Assembly: GCF_030817355.1 (NCBI RefSeq)
Contig: NZ_JAUSZH010000001.1
Coordinates: 2,784,501 to 2,848,500, forward strand
DNA length: 64,000 bases
Direction of reading: 5' to 3'
Source: Streptomyces sp. V1I1
Lineage (GTDB): Bacteria > Actinomycetota > Actinomycetes > Streptomycetales > Streptomycetaceae
The position numbers were made by a program, and so were the translations under genes. Each line of letters starts with the position of its first letter. Position 1 is the stretch's first letter. Shown piece after piece: positions 9,107 through 17,534 of the stretch. The notes under the pieces are model-generated. The model was not told the DNA's origin, did no database searches, and was given only the letters and a program-made list of their open reading frames with translations.

Positions 9107-9624
9107 GCCTGCACGACGACGCCGTTCTCGTACTGAAGAGCTACGAGCATCAGGAGGAGCTGCGACAGCTCTATCTGGACCACCTGGCAGCGCACCCGGA
9201 CGGGATGTGGAAGGCCTGTGAGGCCGGGCATGTCACGGCGAGCGCGCTGGTCGTCGAACCGGAGCACGGGCGGGTGCTGCTGACGCTGCACAAAAAGCTC
9301 GGCATGTGGCTGCAGATGGGCGGCCACTGCGAGCCGGGTGACGCGACGCTTGCGGACGCCGCGATGCGCGAGGCCACGGAGGAGTCCGGGATCCGCGGGC
9401 TGACGCTGCTGCCCGGCGGTCCTGTGCGACTGGACCGGCATGCGATTCCGGCGCCCTGCCACTGGCATCTCGATGTGCAGTACGCGGCGATGGCGCCGGC
9501 CGGGGCGGCCGAGGAGATCAGCGAGGAGTCGCTGGATCTGCGCTGGTTCGCGTACGACGAGGTGGCGGACGTGGCCGACGAGTCGGTCGTACGACTGCTG
9601 GATCGTACGCGCACAGCACTGTGA
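9103..9624 (+). CDS. NUDIX hydrolase
   Basis: This 173-aa Nudix-fold protein would hydrolyse a nucleoside-diphosphate-linked substrate that I cannot specify. The Nudix-like segment is GGHCEPGDATLADAAMREAT followed by EESGI. It carries Asp where the first Glu is usual and one extra residue before REATEESG, a variant box that keeps the REXXEE core. Translation is coupled to the metalloprotease gene: GTG at 9103 overlaps TGA at 9104-9106, with AAGGAG just upstream. The gene ends at a strong shared terminator facing the AIM24 operon. Confidence 0.9.
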   Translation: MSLHDDAVLVLKSYEHQEELRQLYLDHLAAHPDGMWKACEAGHVTASALVVEPEHGRVLLTLHKKLGMWLQMGGHCEPGDATLADAAMREATEESGIRGLTLLPGGPVRLDRHAIPAPCHWHLDVQYAAMAPAGAAEEISEESLDLRWFAYDEVADVADESVVRLLDRTRTAL

Positions 9625-9629
9625 CTGAG

Positions 9630-9673
9630 CACGGGTAAGGGGCGGTCTCCATGGAGACCGCCCCTTACCCGTG
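9630..9673. terminator. Bidirectional terminator, 21-bp stem
   Basis: A perfect inverted repeat (9630-9650 with 9653-9673) is centred on CCATGG. It separates the convergent Nudix and AIM24 genes and can stop transcription from both sides. Confidence 0.88.
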
Positions 9674-9699
9674 CGTCCTTACCCGTGCGCCCTTGCTCG

Positions 9700-10455
9700 T
9701 CAGTTCCAGGCGTTGTTCTGGTTCTGAGCGTGGGCGCCTTGCTGGCCCACGCCGTACTGCGCGCGCAGGCCCTGCCCGATCTCCGTGCCCTGTGGCGGCA
9801 TGACCTCGCTGGGCTGCACAAGGGCGAAGCCCTGGCCGAGGAAGCTCAACTCCCAGCCCTCACCTGTGTTGCCGCGCCTTCGCCGTACTCCGGACGAATG
9901 CGTCTGCGCCTGCATCTGCACCCGCAGTGCTGAGGACCAGGCGACAATCGCGTCGGCGTCCGCATTGACGTACTTGTCCGGCGTGACCTGCATCATCAGC
10001 GGCTGGCCCGAGGTCATCAGCGCGACCTTGCCCCTGCCGGAGACATTGAGCTGGTACTTCCCGGAGCCGGAGATTCCGTACTGGCTGTCCACCGCGATGA
10101 CCTCGGTGTGCAGCGTGGAGTCCAGCGCCAGGACGTAGGCGCTGTCGACCGTCATGCCCTCGTTGTCGACGTCCACGACATGGATGTACTGGGCGAGGTT
10201 GGCGAAATAGACGGTGCCCTGCCCGGAACAGCGCATCAGGTCCAGGCCCTCACCGGTGTTGGCACGGGCCCGCCGCTGATTGTTCGTCTGGTACTCGCCG
10301 TCGAAGTCGACAAGCCCTTGGTACGCGACCATGGCGCCCTTGCGGGCGAGGATGTCGTCGTGGCCCGTCAGCGCGACCCGCAGCAGCTGCGGGTTCTGCA
10401 CGACGTACCGGTCCTGGGACTGCTGTTCCGTGTAGCTGAAAAGCGGACTCTGCAT
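9700..10455 (-). CDS. AIM24 family protein (third gene of the TerD-AIM24 operon)
   Basis: This 251-aa protein of the AIM24 beta-sandwich family has the repeated ILARKGAMVAYQGLVDF, MRCSGQGTVYFANL, GSGKYQLNVSGRGKVALMTS and FLGQGFALVQPSE blocks that define the family. The biochemical role is unknown. The mitochondrial namesake concerns membrane organisation, and bacterial members often accompany tellurite/TerD genes. The ATG start (MQSPLFSYTEQQ) is 19 bp beyond the stop of the preceding AIM24 gene, so the two are probably co-transcribed. The C-terminus is Gln/Asn-rich. Confidence 0.88.
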   Translation of the reverse strand: MQSPLFSYTEQQSQDRYVVQNPQLLRVALTGHDDILARKGAMVAYQGLVDFDGEYQTNNQRRARANTGEGLDLMRCSGQGTVYFANLAQYIHVVDVDNEGMTVDSAYVLALDSTLHTEVIAVDSQYGISGSGKYQLNVSGRGKVALMTSGQPLMMQVTPDKYVNADADAIVAWSSALRVQMQAQTHSSGVRRRRGNTGEGWELSFLGQGFALVQPSEVMPPQGTEIGQGLRAQYGVGQQGAHAQNQNNAWN

Positions 10456-10474
10456 GGTGTGTTCTCGCTCCCCC

Positions 10475-11155
10475 TCAGTTCCGGATCCGCAGGCGGTCGG
10501 TACTGTCCTCGCTCGGCTGTACGACGACGATGCCCTGGCCCGAGAAGGCCATCTGGTACGCCTCACCGCTGCCCCGCCCGACCAGCGAGGACGCCTTGAA
10601 GCTGCGCTTGCCCTTCACCTTGAGGTTCGGGGACCAGGCGACAAGGGCGTCCGGGTCGACGTATGTCTCGTCCTCGCCACGGCCGCAGTCGACGACGATC
10701 GGGGTGCCGCGCGAGGTGAGGGCCACCCAGCCGGTGCCCGAGATCTCCACGTTCCACAGGCCCTGGCCGGCCAGCTTGGCCAGGCCCTTGACCCGCTCGA
10801 CGCCCCACTGGAGGTGCGCGTCGAAGGCCAGCACATTGGTGCCGTTGACCGAGATCGAGTCGTTGTTGAGGTTGATGACGACCACGTCCGCGCCGTAGTC
10901 GGCGAGGTAGAGCAGTCCGTCACCGGAGCACTTCATGATGGGCGCGCCTTCGCCGGTCACCCACTGGGAGGCGATCTGGCGGACGGCGGGCGGGTTCGGC
11001 TCGTACTGCACGAAGCCTTCGTAGGCGACCATCGAGCCGGTGCGTGCGTACAGGTCCTGGCCACTGGCCATGGCGACCTTGAGCATGGTGCGGCCGTGGT
11101 TCTCCATCCGGGCCGCGATCGGGGTCGGGGCGAAGCCCGCGAGTTGCTGGTTCAT
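10475..11155 (-). CDS. AIM24 family protein (second gene of the operon)
   Basis: This 226-aa AIM24 paralog starts MNQQLAGFAPTPIA. It shares the block order of its neighbours (LYARTGSMVAYEGFV, IMKCSGDGLLYLADYG, WNVEISGTGWVALTS, FSGQGIVVVQPSE). Its divergence from both neighbours suggests an old duplication. It lies 14 bp after the TerD-AIM24 fusion gene and 19 bp before the third gene. There is no signal peptide, so it is probably cytoplasmic or peripheral to the membrane. Confidence 0.88.
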   Translation of the reverse strand: MNQQLAGFAPTPIAARMENHGRTMLKVAMASGQDLYARTGSMVAYEGFVQYEPNPPAVRQIASQWVTGEGAPIMKCSGDGLLYLADYGADVVVINLNNDSISVNGTNVLAFDAHLQWGVERVKGLAKLAGQGLWNVEISGTGWVALTSRGTPIVVDCGRGEDETYVDPDALVAWSPNLKVKGKRSFKASSLVGRGSGEAYQMAFSGQGIVVVQPSEDSTDRLRIRN

Positions 11156-11169
11156 TTCTTCGGGCTCCC

Positions 11170-12771
11170 TCAGACCTCGTACGGCTGGACGACGATGAAG
11201 TTGCCGGGGGCGCCCCGGAACTGGAGGTTGACGGTCTCTCCGCTGTGCCCCGGGTACGCGTTGCGCCGCAGCCGGACCTGGCTGGAGAGGATCACCTGGG
11301 ACGCGGACGACCAGGCGACGACGGCATTGCAGTCGGCGAAGGTGGTCGGTGTGACCGGGAGGACCACGGGGACACCGTGGGTCTTCACGACGACCGTGCC
11401 GGTGCCCTGGAACTGCATGGTGAACAGGGCGCCGCCGGGGATGCCGTGGCCCTCGATCCTGCGGATCTCGTGCTGCAACGACTCGTCGAACGCGAGGACG
11501 TTCTCCGCGGAGACGCAGATGCCGTCACCCTGCAGCTCGATGGAGTGCAGATGCGATCCGTTCTCGGCGAGGAAGACCTGGCCGCGGCCGCTGCAGCGCA
11601 TCAGCTGCATCTCCTGGCCGGTCGCATTGCCGACGATGCGCCCGGCGAAGCCGGCGCCCTTGTAGCTGAAGTCGACCTTGCCCTGGTACATCACCATGCT
11701 GCCCTGGCGGGCGAGGACGGGCGTGCCACCCATGGTCAGGTCGACCCGCATGAGCTGCTGGTTCTGCGGGGTCCAGCGCTGGCCGGTGGGGGTCTCTCGG
11801 TAGGGCTGCAGGGCGGCCTGGAGACCGGCGCCGGTCGCCGGGGCTCCCTGGGGAACACTTTGCGGGACGCCCGGAGCCTGCTGTCCGTAAGGGGACGGTG
11901 CCGGCTGTCCGTACGGCGAAGGCGCACCCGGCGGGACCTGGCCAGGCATCTGGCCAGGAGCTTGGCCCGGCACCTGGCCGTACTGAGGCGGCTGTCCGTA
12001 CGGGGTCATGGGAGCCGCGATGGTGGGCGCGGCGTGCATCTGCGGGTTCGGCTGCTGAGGGGCGGGGGCCGGTGCCGGGGCCTGGGCGGCCGGTGCGCCG
12101 AAGGAGGGCGCGGGCTGCGGCACTTGGGGCGCCTGCGGTGCCTGCGGTGCGGCAGGTGCGCCGAACGCCGGGGGCGCGGTGGCCTGCGCGGGCGGTGCGA
12201 ACGACGGCGCGGCGCCCTGCGGCTGCTGCGCGGCCGGTTGCTCCTCGGCGACCTCGCCGCCGAAGTTCTTGAGCAGCGCGTCGAGTCCGCCGTCGAAGCC
12301 CTGGCCGACGGCGGTGAAGCGCCACACGTCCTTGAGGTAGAAGTCGCCGAGCATCACGGCGCGCTCGGTGGTGAACTCCGAGCCGTTGAAGGCGTACCGG
12401 ACGACCTCTTCGCCGCCCGCGACGATGCGGATGTAGCCGGGGCCGACGTTCGACATCTGCCCCGCGCCGTCGATCGTCGCGGTGAACGAGAGCCTGTGGA
12501 TGTTCGCCGGAATGCGGTCGAGAGTGACGCGGAAGGACTCGGTGTCACCGGCCTGCGCGCCGAGCAGCTGAATGGACTCCTCGGGCGACTTCGGCTGGTT
12601 GAAGAAGATGAAGTACCGGTCGTCCGAGAGCTGCTCGTTGGCGTCGAGTCCGAAACAGCTGATGTCGAAGGTCAGCCCAGGAGCGGCGATCTGCACACCT
12701 ACGTACAGATCCGTTCCCGGCGTGAGATCACTGATCTTGGCCTTGTGGCCGCGTTGGAATTCCCTGGCCAT
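11170..12771 (-). CDS. TerD-domain / AIM24-domain fusion protein
   Basis: This 533-aa protein joins an N-terminal TerD-like domain (residues about 1-190, with DLTPGTDLYVGVQIAAPG, DISCFGLDANEQLSDDRYF and a conserved DGGLDALLKNFGGEV end) to a C-terminal AIM24 domain (about 335-533). A Pro/Ala/Gln-rich linker of about 140 residues joins them. TerD proteins bind calcium and belong to the tellurite/stress Ter system. AIM24 is of unknown biochemistry. It heads a tight three-gene operon with two stand-alone AIM24 genes. The start MAREFQRGHKAKIS matches the usual TerD N-terminus. Confidence 0.9.
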   Translation of the reverse strand: MAREFQRGHKAKISDLTPGTDLYVGVQIAAPGLTFDISCFGLDANEQLSDDRYFIFFNQPKSPEESIQLLGAQAGDTESFRVTLDRIPANIHRLSFTATIDGAGQMSNVGPGYIRIVAGGEEVVRYAFNGSEFTTERAVMLGDFYLKDVWRFTAVGQGFDGGLDALLKNFGGEVAEEQPAAQQPQGAAPSFAPPAQATAPPAFGAPAAPQAPQAPQVPQPAPSFGAPAAQAPAPAPAPQQPNPQMHAAPTIAAPMTPYGQPPQYGQVPGQAPGQMPGQVPPGAPSPYGQPAPSPYGQQAPGVPQSVPQGAPATGAGLQAALQPYRETPTGQRWTPQNQQLMRVDLTMGGTPVLARQGSMVMYQGKVDFSYKGAGFAGRIVGNATGQEMQLMRCSGRGQVFLAENGSHLHSIELQGDGICVSAENVLAFDESLQHEIRRIEGHGIPGGALFTMQFQGTGTVVVKTHGVPVVLPVTPTTFADCNAVVAWSSASQVILSSQVRLRRNAYPGHSGETVNLQFRGAPGNFIVVQPYEV

Positions 12772-12878
12772 GCGTAACGACCGTCCCCCATCCCGAATGT
12801 GAATGCGTCGCGTCAGGCTAACGGCTGAGTGCGACATTGAGCCAAGCCGGTACACATTCGGTACAGGACCGTCGACAG

Positions 12879-13529
12879 TTACTCTCCGCGCGCTGCGGGC
12901 AAATGCGGCAGCCGGTCGGCGGCGACGACGCCCTCGAGATAGCCCCGCGCCCGCTCGGTGCGGGGATACGCCTCGAGGAGCCGCCAGAACCGCGGCCCGT
13001 GCCCCGGCACGAGGAGATGGGCAAGCTCATGGACGAGCACATAGTCAACGACGTACTCGGGCATCCCCTGCAGGCGGTGCGAGAGGCGGATACTGCCCTC
13101 GGCCGGGGTGCACGAGCCCCAGCGGGTGTTCTGATTCGTCACCCATCTCACGGATGTCGGTCTTGCGCGTTCGTCGAAGTACTGGGCGGACAAGCGCTCG
13201 GCGCGCTCGGCCAGTTCGGTGTCGCCGAGGATGCGCTTGCTCTCCTGGGCGGCGAGTTTGTCGAGCATCACGCTGACCCAGCGCTGCTCCTCCGCCTCCG
13301 ACATCCGGGCGGGGATGAGCACGATGGTCCGGTCGCCCTCCCGATAGGCCGAGACCGTTCTGCTGCGCCGGGCGCTCCTGCGGACCTCGACCGCGCTCGT
13401 CGCCGATCCGCGAGGCGGTCGGTTTGTCGCGCTGCGCTGTTGACTTCCGGCGCTGTGCGGTGGGCCCTCTCCGACAAGGCGAGGGGGTGGGGTCTCCCCA
13501 GCGAAGCGAGGGGACTGGTCGACGGACAC
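12879..13529 (-). CDS. YgjP-like (DUF45) zinc metallopeptidase
   Basis: This 216-aa member of the YgjP/SprT-like metallopeptidase group has the zinc motif HELAH within VLVHELAHLLVPGHGPRFW and the typical TRWGSC segment (NQNTRWGSCTPAEGSIRLSH). Substrates are unknown. The first 50 residues are low-complexity and probably disordered. The GTG start at 13529 is the outermost option, and translation could begin further in because homology starts near VEVRRSARRSRTVSA. It lies upstream of, and on the same strand as, the TerD-AIM24 operon, with its own promoter region. Confidence 0.87.
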   Translation of the reverse strand: MSVDQSPRFAGETPPPRLVGEGPPHSAGSQQRSATNRPPRGSATSAVEVRRSARRSRTVSAYREGDRTIVLIPARMSEAEEQRWVSVMLDKLAAQESKRILGDTELAERAERLSAQYFDERARPTSVRWVTNQNTRWGSCTPAEGSIRLSHRLQGMPEYVVDYVLVHELAHLLVPGHGPRFWRLLEAYPRTERARGYLEGVVAADRLPHLPAARGE

Positions 13530-13634
13530 GCCCCGACGTTACCCGCTGCCAGTGGAGGAAGTCCCGCCTCCGGGACGGTTCGAGCTTGATCCACTCCATG
13601 GCGTGCACCATTTGAACGACTAATACCCGGTGCC

Positions 13635-13643
13635 TGTGGATAA
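13635..13643 (-). promoter_or_regulatory. Isolated consensus DnaA box (TTATCCACA)
   Basis: The minus strand reads TTATCCACA, a perfect 9-mer, in the gap between the YgjP and ThiF genes. A second, GC-variant box (TTGTCCACA) occurs alone at 20252-20260. There is no cluster, so this is not an origin. It could titrate DnaA or be chance. Confidence 0.4.
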
Positions 13644-13739
13644 CTTTTCACACCCATCGTCGCGACCGTGCATTCTGACAACAGATCGCGGAGAGATCCG
13701 ACAACACTTCAACGGAGGAAGTGGACGGGGGAAGTGGAT

Positions 13740-14885
13740 ATGCATCCGATGGTGAAGCCTGCCCTCAGGCGGGCATGGCGGGAGCGGCAGACCGTGCAGT
13801 TCGGGGTTACTCCCGCGCACGCGGTGATGGTCGGCCCGGTGGACACGGCGACCGGCGCCCTGCTCGAGCTGCTGGACGGGACCAGGGGGCTGCCGCTGCT
13901 GCGTGAGGAGGCGCGGGCGATAGGGCTGCCGGACGGACAAGTGGACGCTCTGGTGAAGCGGTTGACGTCGGCCGGTCTGCTCGACGATCCGACGGCAGGC
14001 GGTCCTGCGGCCGATGCGTTACGGAATCGGGCCGGTGCTCTCGACCGGCTGCGCCCCGATCTGGCGTCGCTCTCCGTCGTCCATCCGGAACCGGGCGGCG
14101 GGACGGCGCGCCTGACGGCCCGGCGGGCGATGCGCGTCCAGGTCCGGGGCGCGGGCCGGGTGGGCGCGACGGTCGCCGCGGTGCTGTCCGCCTCCGGGCT
14201 GGGCCGGGTCGAGGTGCTGGACGGCGGGTGTACGGAGCCGTGGGATGTGGCGCCCGGCGGGCTGCCGCCGGAGGCGGTCGGTGAGCGGCGCGACGCGGCG
14301 GCCCGACAGCTGGTGCGGCGGTGCGCGCCCGACCGCCCGCCGCGCGCGGCCGAGTCGGCGGGTCCGGGCACGGGCGAGCCCGGCCTTTCCCTGGTCGTGG
14401 TGGCGCCGCGGGACGGGCTGGCGGCCTATGCGCCCGACCCGGCAGCGGCCGAGGGCTGGATCGCCACCGGGACACCCCATCTGTACGCGGGAGTTGTGGA
14501 AGGGACCGGAGTGGTGGGCCCGCTGGTGCTGCCCGGGGGCACGGCCTGCGCCGGCTGTCTGGAGCTGGGCCGGGCGGACCGCGACCCGGGCAGGCCCAGG
14601 CTGCTCGCGCAGTGGCGCTCGGGCCGCCGTCGCAGCGCGGTGCCGGCCTGCGATGTCGCCCTGGCCACGGCTGTGGCGGGGTTGACCGCGGCGCATGCGC
14701 TGTCGTTCCTCGACGGGGAGCTGCCCGCGAGTACGGGAGCGCGATGGGAGGCGTCACTGCCGCTGCTGGAGTGGCAGTCGGAGAGCATCACGCCGCAACT
14801 CGACTGTGTCTGCAGCGCGTATGGGAAGAGTGAGAGGGAGCACACCTCAGGGTTCGGGCCGCTGCACGAGACAATGGCCGGGTAA
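13740..14885 (+). CDS. Orphan ThiF/E1-like protein (TOMM cyclodehydratase C-protein-like)
   Basis: This 381-aa protein resembles the E1/ThiF-like leader-binding partner of azole-forming cyclodehydratases. The N-terminal 90 residues form a small winged-helix-like region. A Rossmann-type segment VQVRGAGRVGATVAAVLS (near residue 125) follows. Two cysteine pairs, CAGC and CVC near the end, fit the structural zinc site of E1 folds. No YcaO gene, precursor peptide or dehydrogenase is nearby, so the partner is unknown. The ATG at 13740 follows a GGGGGAA sequence. It is transcribed with the AarF kinase gene 65 bp downstream. Confidence 0.75.
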   Translation: MHPMVKPALRRAWRERQTVQFGVTPAHAVMVGPVDTATGALLELLDGTRGLPLLREEARAIGLPDGQVDALVKRLTSAGLLDDPTAGGPAADALRNRAGALDRLRPDLASLSVVHPEPGGGTARLTARRAMRVQVRGAGRVGATVAAVLSASGLGRVEVLDGGCTEPWDVAPGGLPPEAVGERRDAAARQLVRRCAPDRPPRAAESAGPGTGEPGLSLVVVAPRDGLAAYAPDPAAAEGWIATGTPHLYAGVVEGTGVVGPLVLPGGTACAGCLELGRADRDPGRPRLLAQWRSGRRRSAVPACDVALATAVAGLTAAHALSFLDGELPASTGARWEASLPLLEWQSESITPQLDCVCSAYGKSEREHTSGFGPLHETMAG

Positions 14886-14950
14886 CCGCCGTCAATGAAG
14901 TAATGCCGTCAGGCACACGCGGCACGGCTGTCTGGGATTTGGAGGGGCGC

Positions 14951-16315
14951 ATGTCTGATCTTCCCCGGAAGGCGGTCACCCGGACCGCCAAGTTGGCCGC
15001 ACTGCCACTGGGCTTCGCCGGGCGTGCCACTTGGGGTCTGGGCAAGCGGATCGGCGGGAAGTCCGCGGAGATCGTGGCCAGGGAACTGCAACAGCGCACG
15101 GCGGAGCAGCTGTTCAAGGTGCTCGGCGAGCTCAAGGGCGGTGCCATGAAGTTCGGGCAGGCCATGTCCGTCTTCGAGTCGGCGCTCCCCGAGGAGATCG
15201 CGGGCCCCTACCGCGCGGCCCTCACCAAGCTCCAGGACGCGGCACCCCCGATGCCGACGCGTACGGTCCACACGGTCCTGGAGGAGCGGCTGGGTGCTCA
15301 GTGGCGGGAGCTGTTCCTCAATTTCGAGGACAAGCCGTCGGCCGCCGCATCCATCGGCCAGGTGCACCGGGCGGTGTGGCACGACGGGCGCGAGGTCGCG
15401 GTGAAGGTGCAGTACCCGGGGGCGGGGGAGGCGTTGTTGTCCGATCTGACGCAGCTCAGCCGCTTCGCCCGGCTGCTGGGTCCGCTGATCCCGGGCATGG
15501 ACATCAAGCCGCTGATCGCCGAGCTCCGTGACCGGGTGTCGGAGGAGCTGGACTATGAGCTGGAGGGACAGGCACAGCGGGAGCATGCGGCGGAGTTCGC
15601 GGACGATCCGGATGTGCTGGTGCCGGATGTGGTGCACCAGTGCGACCAGGTGCTGGTGACCGAGTGGATCGACGGGATCCCGCTGGCCGAGGTGATCGCC
15701 GACGGCACGGACGAGCAGCGGGACCGGGCGGGCCAGCTGCTGGCCCGCTTCCTCTTCTCGGGCCCGGCCCGCACGGGGCTGCTGCACGCGGATCCGCACC
15801 CGGGAAACTTCCGGCTGCTCCCGGAGGAGGACGGCGAAGGCTGGCGGCTCGGAGTGCTGGACTTCGGCACGGTGGACCGACTGCCCGGCGGGCTGCCGCC
15901 GACCATCGGCGAGTGTCTGCGGATGACGCTGGAGGGCGAGGCCGAAGGGGTCTACGAGCTGCTGCGCCAGGAAGGCTTCGTCAAGAAGACCATAGAGCTC
16001 GACCCGGACGCAGTGCTCGAGTATCTGGTGCCGATCATCGAGCCGGCGGAGGCGGAGGAGTTCACCTTCACCCGGAGCTGGATGCGCACCCAGGCGGCCC
16101 GGATCGCGGATATCCGCTCCCCCGCGCATCAGCTGGGAAAGCAGCTCAATCTGCCGCCCTCGTATCTGCTGATCCACCGGGTGACGCTGAGCACGATCGG
16201 CGTGCTGTGCCAGCTGAACGCGACGGTGCGGCTGCGGGACGAACTCGAGTCGTGGGTGCCCGGTTTCCTGCTGGAGGACGAGGAGGACGTCAGGGCGGTC
16301 GAGGCTCAGGCCTGA
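14951..16315 (+). CDS. AarF/UbiB (ABC1) family atypical kinase
   Basis: This 454-aa ABC1/ADCK family protein is linked in other organisms to quinone or lipid metabolism, with ATPase-like activity. It has the family KxGQ-type motif (MKFGQAMSVFES), an Ala-rich ASIGQVHRAVW loop, the ATP-binding lysine in VAVKVQYPG, the catalytic HADPHPGNF loop and the metal-binding DFG (VLDFGTVDRLPGG). The ATG has GGAGGGG 4-5 nt upstream. It is conserved next to whiB7 and uvrD2 in Actinobacteria. Substrate and membrane partner cannot be read from the sequence. Confidence 0.93.
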   Translation: MSDLPRKAVTRTAKLAALPLGFAGRATWGLGKRIGGKSAEIVARELQQRTAEQLFKVLGELKGGAMKFGQAMSVFESALPEEIAGPYRAALTKLQDAAPPMPTRTVHTVLEERLGAQWRELFLNFEDKPSAAASIGQVHRAVWHDGREVAVKVQYPGAGEALLSDLTQLSRFARLLGPLIPGMDIKPLIAELRDRVSEELDYELEGQAQREHAAEFADDPDVLVPDVVHQCDQVLVTEWIDGIPLAEVIADGTDEQRDRAGQLLARFLFSGPARTGLLHADPHPGNFRLLPEEDGEGWRLGVLDFGTVDRLPGGLPPTIGECLRMTLEGEAEGVYELLRQEGFVKKTIELDPDAVLEYLVPIIEPAEAEEFTFTRSWMRTQAARIADIRSPAHQLGKQLNLPPSYLLIHRVTLSTIGVLCQLNATVRLRDELESWVPGFLLEDEEDVRAVEAQA

Positions 16316-16372
16316 GTGTTCACCGCCGCGGGCCGAGCGCGCCAACAGCCGGCGGCGGTCAGCGGGAGGCGG

Positions 16373-16573
16373 TCACCACCAGGCCGAGTCGAGCCTGCCC
16401 TCGATCGCCCTGATGTTGGCGCGTGCGCAGTCGTCGCAGAAGTAGTGACGAGTGCCGTTCTCCACGGAGCAGGTCCAGGTGGGCGGTGGTCCCTCGGCGA
16501 CGGCGCCGCAGTGGGAACACACGATGCTCTCGGCACCCGGCTGCGCAGGGTGAGGAGTCTGCTGCTGGTCCAC
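16373..16573 (-). CDS. Small zinc-ribbon protein, 66 aa
   Basis: This short protein has two CxxC knuckles (CSHCG and CDDC) flanking a WTCSVENGTRHYF segment and ends RLDSAWW. The pattern fits a treble-clef or zinc-ribbon fold. It starts with GTG and has no strong ribosome site, and it converges with the AarF gene. It lies downstream of the wblC transcription unit on the same strand. Function is unknown, and nothing in the sequence indicates a target. Confidence 0.8.
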   Translation of the reverse strand: MDQQQTPHPAQPGAESIVCSHCGAVAEGPPPTWTCSVENGTRHYFCDDCARANIRAIEGRLDSAWW

Positions 16574-16684
16574 GTCGTGACGATAGCCCCGTCGGGGACC
16601 AGTCGCAGGGACAACGCACCGCGGGGACCGGTCCGTTCGGACCGGCCCCCGGGTCAGTGTGTGCTGTCAGTGCCTTGATTGCGG

Positions 16685-17008
16685 TCAGTGCATGACGGCC
16701 ATGGCCAGTGCGCGGCGGGCACGCATCGACGCGCGCTCGGCGCGGCGCTGCATCCGCCGGGCGGCGACCAGGCGCACGGCCTGGCGTTCCGCGTCGGCTT
16801 CCCGCAGGCGCTCGTGCATATGCGCACGAGCCATGGCTTCTGGGATGAGTTGCATCTCACGGGTCCTGTTCTGACGCGAGGCGTTCGCGCCGATGGTGGT
16901 GACGTCTGGGGTGGCGGAGCCGGACGGCTCGCTCGTGGAAGAGGTCATTGGGGCCAGCTTCTGGGGATCGTGCGTGATGGGTCGGTCGATGGTTCCGATG
17001 GCGGTCAT
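16685..17008 (-). CDS. Basic helical protein translationally coupled to wblC
   Basis: The 107-aa ORF begins at an ATG that overlaps the wblC stop codon (ATGA), so it should be translated with wblC. The first half is polar (ITHDPQKLAP...SATPDVTTIG). The second half is a strongly basic, Arg/Ala-rich helix (HERLREADAERQAVRL, MQRRAERASMRARRAL). Translation could alternatively begin at 16855 (MQLIPEAMARAHMHERL), which holds just the basic helix. I do not recognise a family with a known role. Coupling suggests a role in the WblC response or RNA/DNA binding, by inference only. Confidence 0.6.
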   Translation of the reverse strand: MTAIGTIDRPITHDPQKLAPMTSSTSEPSGSATPDVTTIGANASRQNRTREMQLIPEAMARAHMHERLREADAERQAVRLVAARRMQRRAERASMRARRALAMAVMH

Positions 17009-17373
17009 GCCGCGACCGGGTTCTTGCGCGGGCGACCACGCGGCCGCTTGCGGGCGACGACCACGCCCTGGATGAAGAGCTCTCCGCCCCAGACGCCCCA
17101 CGGCTCACGCCGCTCCTTGGCGCCCGCAAGGCAGGCCTCCATCAGCGGGCAGGTACGGCAGAGGGACTTGGCGTACTCGACGTCGGCCGGCGACTCGGCG
17201 AAGAAGACCTCCGGGTCGTAGGAACGGCAGGGGACGGGTACGCCGAGGTTCTCGATGGCGTCGTCGAGCGCGGTGAGCGCAGTGAGCGGAGTCAAGGTGG
17301 AGTCCTCCGTGTGGGCGGGCGGGGGGATCGTCTCGGAAGGCGGTACGGACGGGGCGTGCGCTTCGAGTTGCAC
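17005..17373 (-). CDS. wblC: WhiB7-type transcriptional regulator WblC
   Basis: WhiB7/WblC is an iron-sulfur protein that binds the principal sigma factor and activates intrinsic antibiotic-resistance genes. The 122-aa protein has the four WhiB cysteines (VPCRSYD, CRTC in LCRTCPLME, EACL), the GVWGG turn and a C-terminal AT-hook RGRPRK. The AT-hook separates WhiB7 from other WhiB classes. The family is conserved beside uvrD2. A leader of over 500 nt with an uORF and terminator precedes it. The N-terminal 40 residues are a polar extension whose start (MQLEAHAPSVPP) is the outermost option. Confidence 0.93.
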   Translation of the reverse strand: MQLEAHAPSVPPSETIPPPAHTEDSTLTPLTALTALDDAIENLGVPVPCRSYDPEVFFAESPADVEYAKSLCRTCPLMEACLAGAKERREPWGVWGGELFIQGVVVARKRPRGRPRKNPVAA

Positions 17374-17477
17374 GGTGGTGTCGTTCCTCGTCTGGTCGGT
17401 CCGGCCTGTTGGCCGGGTGTCGGCTTGGTACCGGGTGCTTCTTGTCCCGAGGCCCCTTCGCTCCGTCCGCCCCGTTC

Positions 17478-17523
17478 GGGGAAAACAGAAGGGCCGCGGA
17501 TCCCGGGTGGGGTTCCGCGGCCC
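17478..17523 (-). terminator. Rho-independent attenuator in the wblC leader
   Basis: On the minus strand a 10-bp perfect GC stem (17514-17523 with 17491-17500) is followed by TTCTGTTTTC, an unusually T-rich run for this genome. It lies 24 nt after the uORF stop and about 105 nt before wblC. It would stop transcription unless translation of the uORF is disturbed. Confidence 0.85.
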
Positions 17524-17534
17524 TGAAGGCGCCG

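Noticed and set aside
16855..17101. Upstream extension of the wblC-coupled ORF frame to 17101
   Set aside because: The extension would lie inside wblC in another frame; the ATGA overlap at 17008 is a better start.
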